Below are positions 10,455 to 60,000 of a stretch of DNA of 60,000 bases, piece after piece. The stretch is from Cristatella mucedo (taxonomy: Eukaryota; Bryozoa; Phylactolaemata; Cristatellidae). Location: NCBI GenBank assembly GCA_009760855.2, contig WPIO01000129.1:848001-908000 (forward strand), written 5' to 3'. Made by a program: the position numbers and the translations under genes. Each line of letters begins with the position of its first letter. The stretch's first letter is position 1. The notes under the pieces were generated by a model that searched no databases, was not told the origin of the DNA, and worked only from the letters and a program-made list of their open reading frames with translations.

Positions 10455-10735
10455 AATGGAATGGAATGAATATATTGCCGTCTGCAACTCTGCAAAGCCA
10501 CAAAGACTGGGTGTTACGCAGGAGAATTTTGTATAGCCCACTCACAGCCGAAGTGGCTTTCGGTACGCATTCGGTAGCCAACAGACGCCATCTCACGCAG
10601 CAAGGAGAAAGTGAGAAGCGTAGCTGAGTCAGGAGAGCAGTTGAGCTAGTGCGTACCATGGAAGTAGCAGTTCAGGCAGCTGGAAAGGATGTGCCATAGT
10701 CGGCAGAAGGAGAGTAGTTTTTGTTACATAAAAAA
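10455..10735 (-). mobile_element. LINE family B 3' end, antisense copy
   Basis: Near-identical in order to 3695-3990: gtgttacgcaggagaatttt, actcacagccgaagtggctt, agtcaggagagcagttgag and gtgccatagtcggcag. It appears truncated where the next LINE copy begins at about 10740. Confidence 0.65.
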
Positions 10736-10739
10736 ATAG

Positions 10740-12480
10740 TGAGAAGTTCAGCAGGTTTTTGATTTTGGGGACAGGCTTGCTGATCTTATCAATCTTGCTG
10801 ACAAAGGAGCAAGAGGAACGATCTGCTAGATCCTCACAAGGATCGCTATGTAAGGTGCTGACCGGGAAGCAGTTAAGGATATGCTGGTGGTCGATATTTG
10901 GATTTTTGGATGATTGCGAATCTGTGATTCTACTATACATTTATAGAAGTTAGAATTGGACTTTGCTAGAATAGATTTTTACGACCTGCAATAGTCTTTG
11001 AATACCAGTCAAGCTTGCACATAATAGTCCTAGCTAGCTTAACTAATATCCGAAGTAAACCATTGCCTGTCTGGATAAGAGCATATAATATGCTTAGTAT
11101 TAAACTCAGCTCTGCTATCCTGTAGTATTGTAGCGGTCCACCAGTGGGGGCAGATTGAATGGAGGACTGAGCAGATGAGACAAGGACATTTTTTTCGGAC
11201 AGCATCGATATCAAGGGTCTTAAGGTTTTGCAACTCACAAACGATGTTGGATACGAAAAGGAACAGAAGTTGGCAGCTGACTGAGATCTACATATTGTCA
11301 GATATTCAGAATTTGTTATCGGAGAACATTTGATTGCATATGTGATCTTTGTTGTGAGCCTCAAGAGAAAATGGATCAGCCAGTAAACAAAATTCGGCAC
11401 ATAATTAGTCAGTTCATTTCAGCCAGTCATAGAAATGAATGTTAAAGCCGCCACCCTATAAGAGGAGAGGACGATTTCTGGAACACAGAACCGAAATGAG
11501 ATCAGAAAGACATTAAATCGGGAGGATTTAGTACTGGGGACAATAGATTAGTGCCACCATTGGTAGCTTGATGCTGGAGGTGCTTTGTACAAGGGTTTTG
11601 AAAGCTTGTTCGAAGGGGACTAGAAGCAGCTTGTTGTTAGGGAAGAAAGAAGTGACTACGGCTACTCCGCCGAAAGATTTTATTGACCTTGGGTGTGTGA
11701 AAGAAAGAGAAGCCTCTCGAGTTGGTGTCGTTATGATCAGACGGTTACTTGATTTCAGCAAGGTCTCGGTCATAGCAAACATGCCAGAAGCATCGTAACA
11801 TGTCATTCCAGAGGTACACTTTATGAGTGGCCACTGGATTTATAGCCAGCCTGATGAGCACTAAGTGTGATTCTCGACAGTACTTGTGTGAGAAAGTGCA
11901 GGTTGCTTGAAACGTGGGAACGACTGGAGTAATACTAGCTGATTTAACAGCCTCTTTTTTATAGCAGCAGACAAGCCTTAAAGGCTATCACCGCTTTGTC
12001 CCTATTTTGCTTTGTCTTGGCATCCTGCCAGAGATAACCAATTCTAGAATCCTGGCACGGCTAGCCGAGTCTATAAATGCATTTTAACGGCAAAAGCATA
12101 ACGATAATGGGCAGGTATGATTTTACTGATTTTTATGGTAACTAAGAGCGGGTGGGGTAATGATGGCAGCTGTGTCGGGTAGCGGTAGCACAAGACGGCT
12201 GGAGGGGAAAGACGGTCAGTGGGGGTGGGTAGGGGTCAGAAGCGCTGCTGTCTTAACGACAGGGGGGCACAAGCTGCAAACATTTAGATGGCTATAAGCA
12301 TGTAATTGCTTATGCGCTATGATAGAAAAACAGATTATAAAGAGATATGCTTTATAAAATTCTTAGCTGTGTCAGTTTCTGTATTTGACATTGAAAAACC
12401 AATGTTCAGGAAACTCTCCAATGGTCGGAAAACGCTAGAAGCGCTTGGTGAACCGGAAGCACATGTTAATTAGCAGATTC
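10740..12480 (-). mobile_element. LINE family A, internal region with endonuclease remnants, antisense
   Basis: On the minus strand, 11528-11806 encodes a degenerate AP-endonuclease-type segment (ETLLKSSNRLIITTPTREAS, FGGVAVVTSFF, KLPMVALIYCPQY). Segments also align in order with the antisense copy at 50585-53400: the tctgtgattct...ttatagaagttag block at about 10920-10950 matches 51705-51740, and acgctagaagcgcttggtg near 12430 matches 53367-53385. Stops and gaps make it non-functional. Confidence 0.65.
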
Positions 12481-13284
12481 AATCTCACCCTATGTGCAGC
12501 TAGGTTTTGCTTAGCTAGGGTTAGCAACCGTAAGAGCACATTGGCAAAGTAACTTGTGATAGAGTAGCTTTTTAACCCACCACCTGACAATCAGAGATAA
12601 AGCTGTTGAGCAACTCCTTGAGTAATTCCTCGTGTCATATAAGCTCAGGCTCTCCTGGTAACGGTTTCCTCGTTGCTATGGAATGTCTGAAGACGACAGT
12701 TGAAATCTGTTCATTGTAAGCAGCTTTGCTACTATTGAACTTCTGTGCTTATTCGAGAGATTCTTTGTGTTACATATAATATAATAGATAGGTTACTGCA
12801 CCGCGGTTGTACAATTTGCTAACATCCAGGTGGTCGAAGAAAAATACTTGAACCCAGGATCCCGAGCTGATCGATTTCGTGGACCATTAAATAGCACTTT
12901 CTTTCACGATAAATTACGAATGTTGGTACCATTCTGAAGCTCATCTGGATAGCGATGGTAGCTTTAAAGCTATTGATCGTGGCCCAAATCCTACTTGCCT
13001 TAAGAGGTTTTTGCTACAGTTTACATGTATGAAGAACCACTAAAGATGCGGTCTGTACTCAAGGAACAAACAGGTGATTACCCTTCCCCATGCCCATATG
13101 CTGTGCAAATGCTAGCTGTTCACGTAGCCAGCTCAAGGGTCGTTTGAGCGGCCTGCAGTGGCTGCCTGGTGTACAATGTCGGACCCGTGAATCTGGGCGT
13201 GCACTTGGCACCATTTGCAAATGCAGTTGGTTGGCCAATGCATTCCCTGCTGTAAAGGATTCTCTTCAGTTGAATGATTAACAC
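12481..13284. other. No gene recognised
   Basis: Nothing in this stretch shows exon-like conservation or a recognisable repeat. It separates two antisense LINE copies. Confidence 0.5.
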
Positions 13285-14340
13285 CAATAATAACAGCAAG
13301 ACATTTATATAGTACCCTAAGAGAAAAATCTCTTTCTAGGCACGGAATATGCAGGAGAAGACACATTTTGATTGGGTAGTAATAATGCATGCAGTGTCAG
13401 TGTGAATAAGTACACACAAGAAAATTCATATGGACAAAACAATTTCTGTAAAGAGTAGGGTTTTTAGCTTTGTTGTAAATGGGTATCTGACTTGAGTATC
13501 AAGAGCGAGTACGCAACGCAAAGCCTATTTAGAAGTACATTAGTACCTTTAATTCGTTCCGATATGGAGGTCGTAACTCAAATTACTCGCATTTCAAATC
13601 AATTTCCACCATTTAATTGAATTGAAATTTCATTAATCTGTTCCATATCCTCCAAAAAAAGGTTTTTTTTCGCACGTTTTTAAAATTAAAAAATGTACTT
13701 ATAAAAATGAATATTGTTTTTAAAACAATACAATATAATGTATTGCAATGGGTGGGTTTTATTAACTATAATGTACAGGATTAACTTGGAGGTCAGACGA
13801 CTTGAAGATGCTGACAGAGTTGGAAGACAAAGGCTGCAATAAGTACCTGAATCTTATTCGCCGATTTGTGCCACCTTTTCTCACTTTCATCTGCAGTCGT
13901 CACTGACACACCCACTCAAACTCTTATATACGAGAGCAATTCCTTTGCAACTGCACACATTGAACGAGTGTGGCACGGGATGATGGGCAGAGGTTGCAGT
14001 GTGGTTCACTGTGACGTTTGCTGCATCAACTAGCGGTAGGTTATCTGAAGCTGGCTTGTAACCCGAATTGTAGCTATCAACTCAAGGTAAAAATCGGCCG
14101 AGAGGCAGTTCGTATCTCGAAGAACTCGTAAGTTGGGACACTCATAAGTCAAGGTACCACTGTATGTCGGATAGGCAGGCCGGAGTAAGAGAATTGAGTA
14201 GTTAAGGATAGGCAAAGGGCAAGGAAACCTTGAAGTCGGTAAGCTTCTTGATGGGGAGCCAGTGCAGATCTGAGAGAACTGGTGTAATGTGGCTGGTGAG
14301 ACCATGCTTGCTGCATCTCTGTTCGCTGTGTGCTGAGATA
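13285..14340 (-). mobile_element. LINE family A 3' region, antisense, split by a DNA transposon
   Basis: The left part (13285-13537) starts with the shared 3' tail in reverse (aataataacagcaag...ctctttctaggcac). The right part (14165-14340) carries accttgaagtcggtaagctt and gggagccagtgcag, found in the same order in the antisense copies at 35650-35700 and 51110-51160. The 625 bp between them are a different element, so this is one LINE copy interrupted by a later insertion. Confidence 0.6.
13538..14162. mobile_element. Tigger/pogo-like non-autonomous DNA transposon (MITE)
   Basis: The element is flanked by TA at 13536-13537 and 14163-14164, the target duplication of Tc1/mariner-pogo elements. 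The right end, reversed, reads CAGTGGTACCTTGACTTATG followed by AGTGTCCCAACTTACGAG and TTCGAGATACGA, the style of Tigger-like termini. The left end CATTAGTACCTTTAATTCG matches it imperfectly. No transposase frame remains inside. Confidence 0.65.
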
Positions 14341-14890
14341 GTTGTAAGGACGTGGCAGGCATTCTCAGAAATGATGCCAGCATATTATGTAATTCTATGC
14401 ACTGCGAAGATTGTGTCACATGGCTACAATGCATCGCAAAACAGAGCAGCTGTCAAGAGCATGGCTGCCTTATGCCCAGAAGTAGTATCTGTATCAATCT
14501 GTCCGTATTTCTGAGGATGTACCGACAGAGCCACTTGGTAGTGCTCAGTAGTGAGTTCTGGCATGCTAGTCGTGACTTCGAGGAAGGGTGTGCCCCGTGT
14601 GCTGTCGATGAGATCATGCCTTCTTTACGGAAGCCCATCCTGTTGATTTAAACTTTTTTTTTTTTACTTTTGTGCCATTCTGCTGCTCTGTATTTTTTTG
14701 TATCAATTTTGCAGTTTGCTCAATTTTGAATGAAGCGCTCTAGATGTTTCCAAGTTCTTCTAGACTGCAACAAGTCCGGGATAGTAGTGCAATGTTGAGG
14801 CCTGAGAATGCCAGATGATGGAGTAGCTGTTGCCCGGCACGGTGTCCTCCGGAAGCTCGTGCTCGATCTCTCTTGCATCTTCACTTGCAG

Positions 14891-60000
<45,110 letters not shown>

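Overview
The window is animal nuclear DNA. It holds two intron-rich protein-coding genes in divergent orientation. Introns have GT..AG boundaries (one candidate GC..AG), intergenic and intronic DNA is full of non-LTR retrotransposon debris, tRNA-derived SINEs and long microsatellites, and there is no prokaryotic gene organisation. Exon content is very close to vertebrate orthologues, which suits a slowly evolving invertebrate. LINE and SINE copies ending in TTATTATTATT tails are common in aquatic invertebrates, but I cannot name the species.

Left part (1-5441, minus strand): the 5' half of an LTV1 orthologue, a 40S ribosome-biogenesis factor. Six coding exons join into 266 continuous codons. 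The start codon appears to be the last three bases of exon 1, cut off from the rest by an intron. The 3' half of the gene lies left of base 1. A perfect ETS-type site (CCGGAAGT on the minus strand) lies about 110 bp upstream of the ATG.

Middle part (5442-14890): no confident coding exon. It contains a GC- and CpG-rich block (about 6100-6760) that may be a promoter or 5' UTR region, then SINEs, two LINE families and a Tigger/pogo-like non-autonomous DNA transposon nested in an older LINE copy.

Right part (14891-60000, plus strand): a DOCK-C (zizimin-related, DOCK6/7/8-type) Rho-family GEF gene. I placed 35 coding exons whose splice phases all agree, giving one reading frame of about 1,958 codons. 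They run from the DOCK-C N-terminal region through DHR-1 to the first part of DHR-2. The first coding exon (about 50 residues in human DOCK7) and the rest of DHR-2 are missing, one unidentified and the other beyond base 60000. Introns hold L2/CR1-like LINE copies, a Tc1/mariner transposase fossil, SINEs, several perfect hairpins, a 5 x 16 bp minisatellite, and long TG, TA, CT, CCCT and GA tracts.

The two genes are not known to act together. LTV1 works in pre-40S assembly and export; the DOCK protein activates Rac/Cdc42 at membranes. I saw no new enzymatic system. The most unusual points are the one-codon first exon of LTV1, the TG tracts at two DOCK splice donors (one a GC donor, one with a possible cassette exon), a 93-codon Ser/Ala-rich exon not obvious in human DOCK7, and a tRNA-SINE family sharing its 3' tail with a resident LINE.
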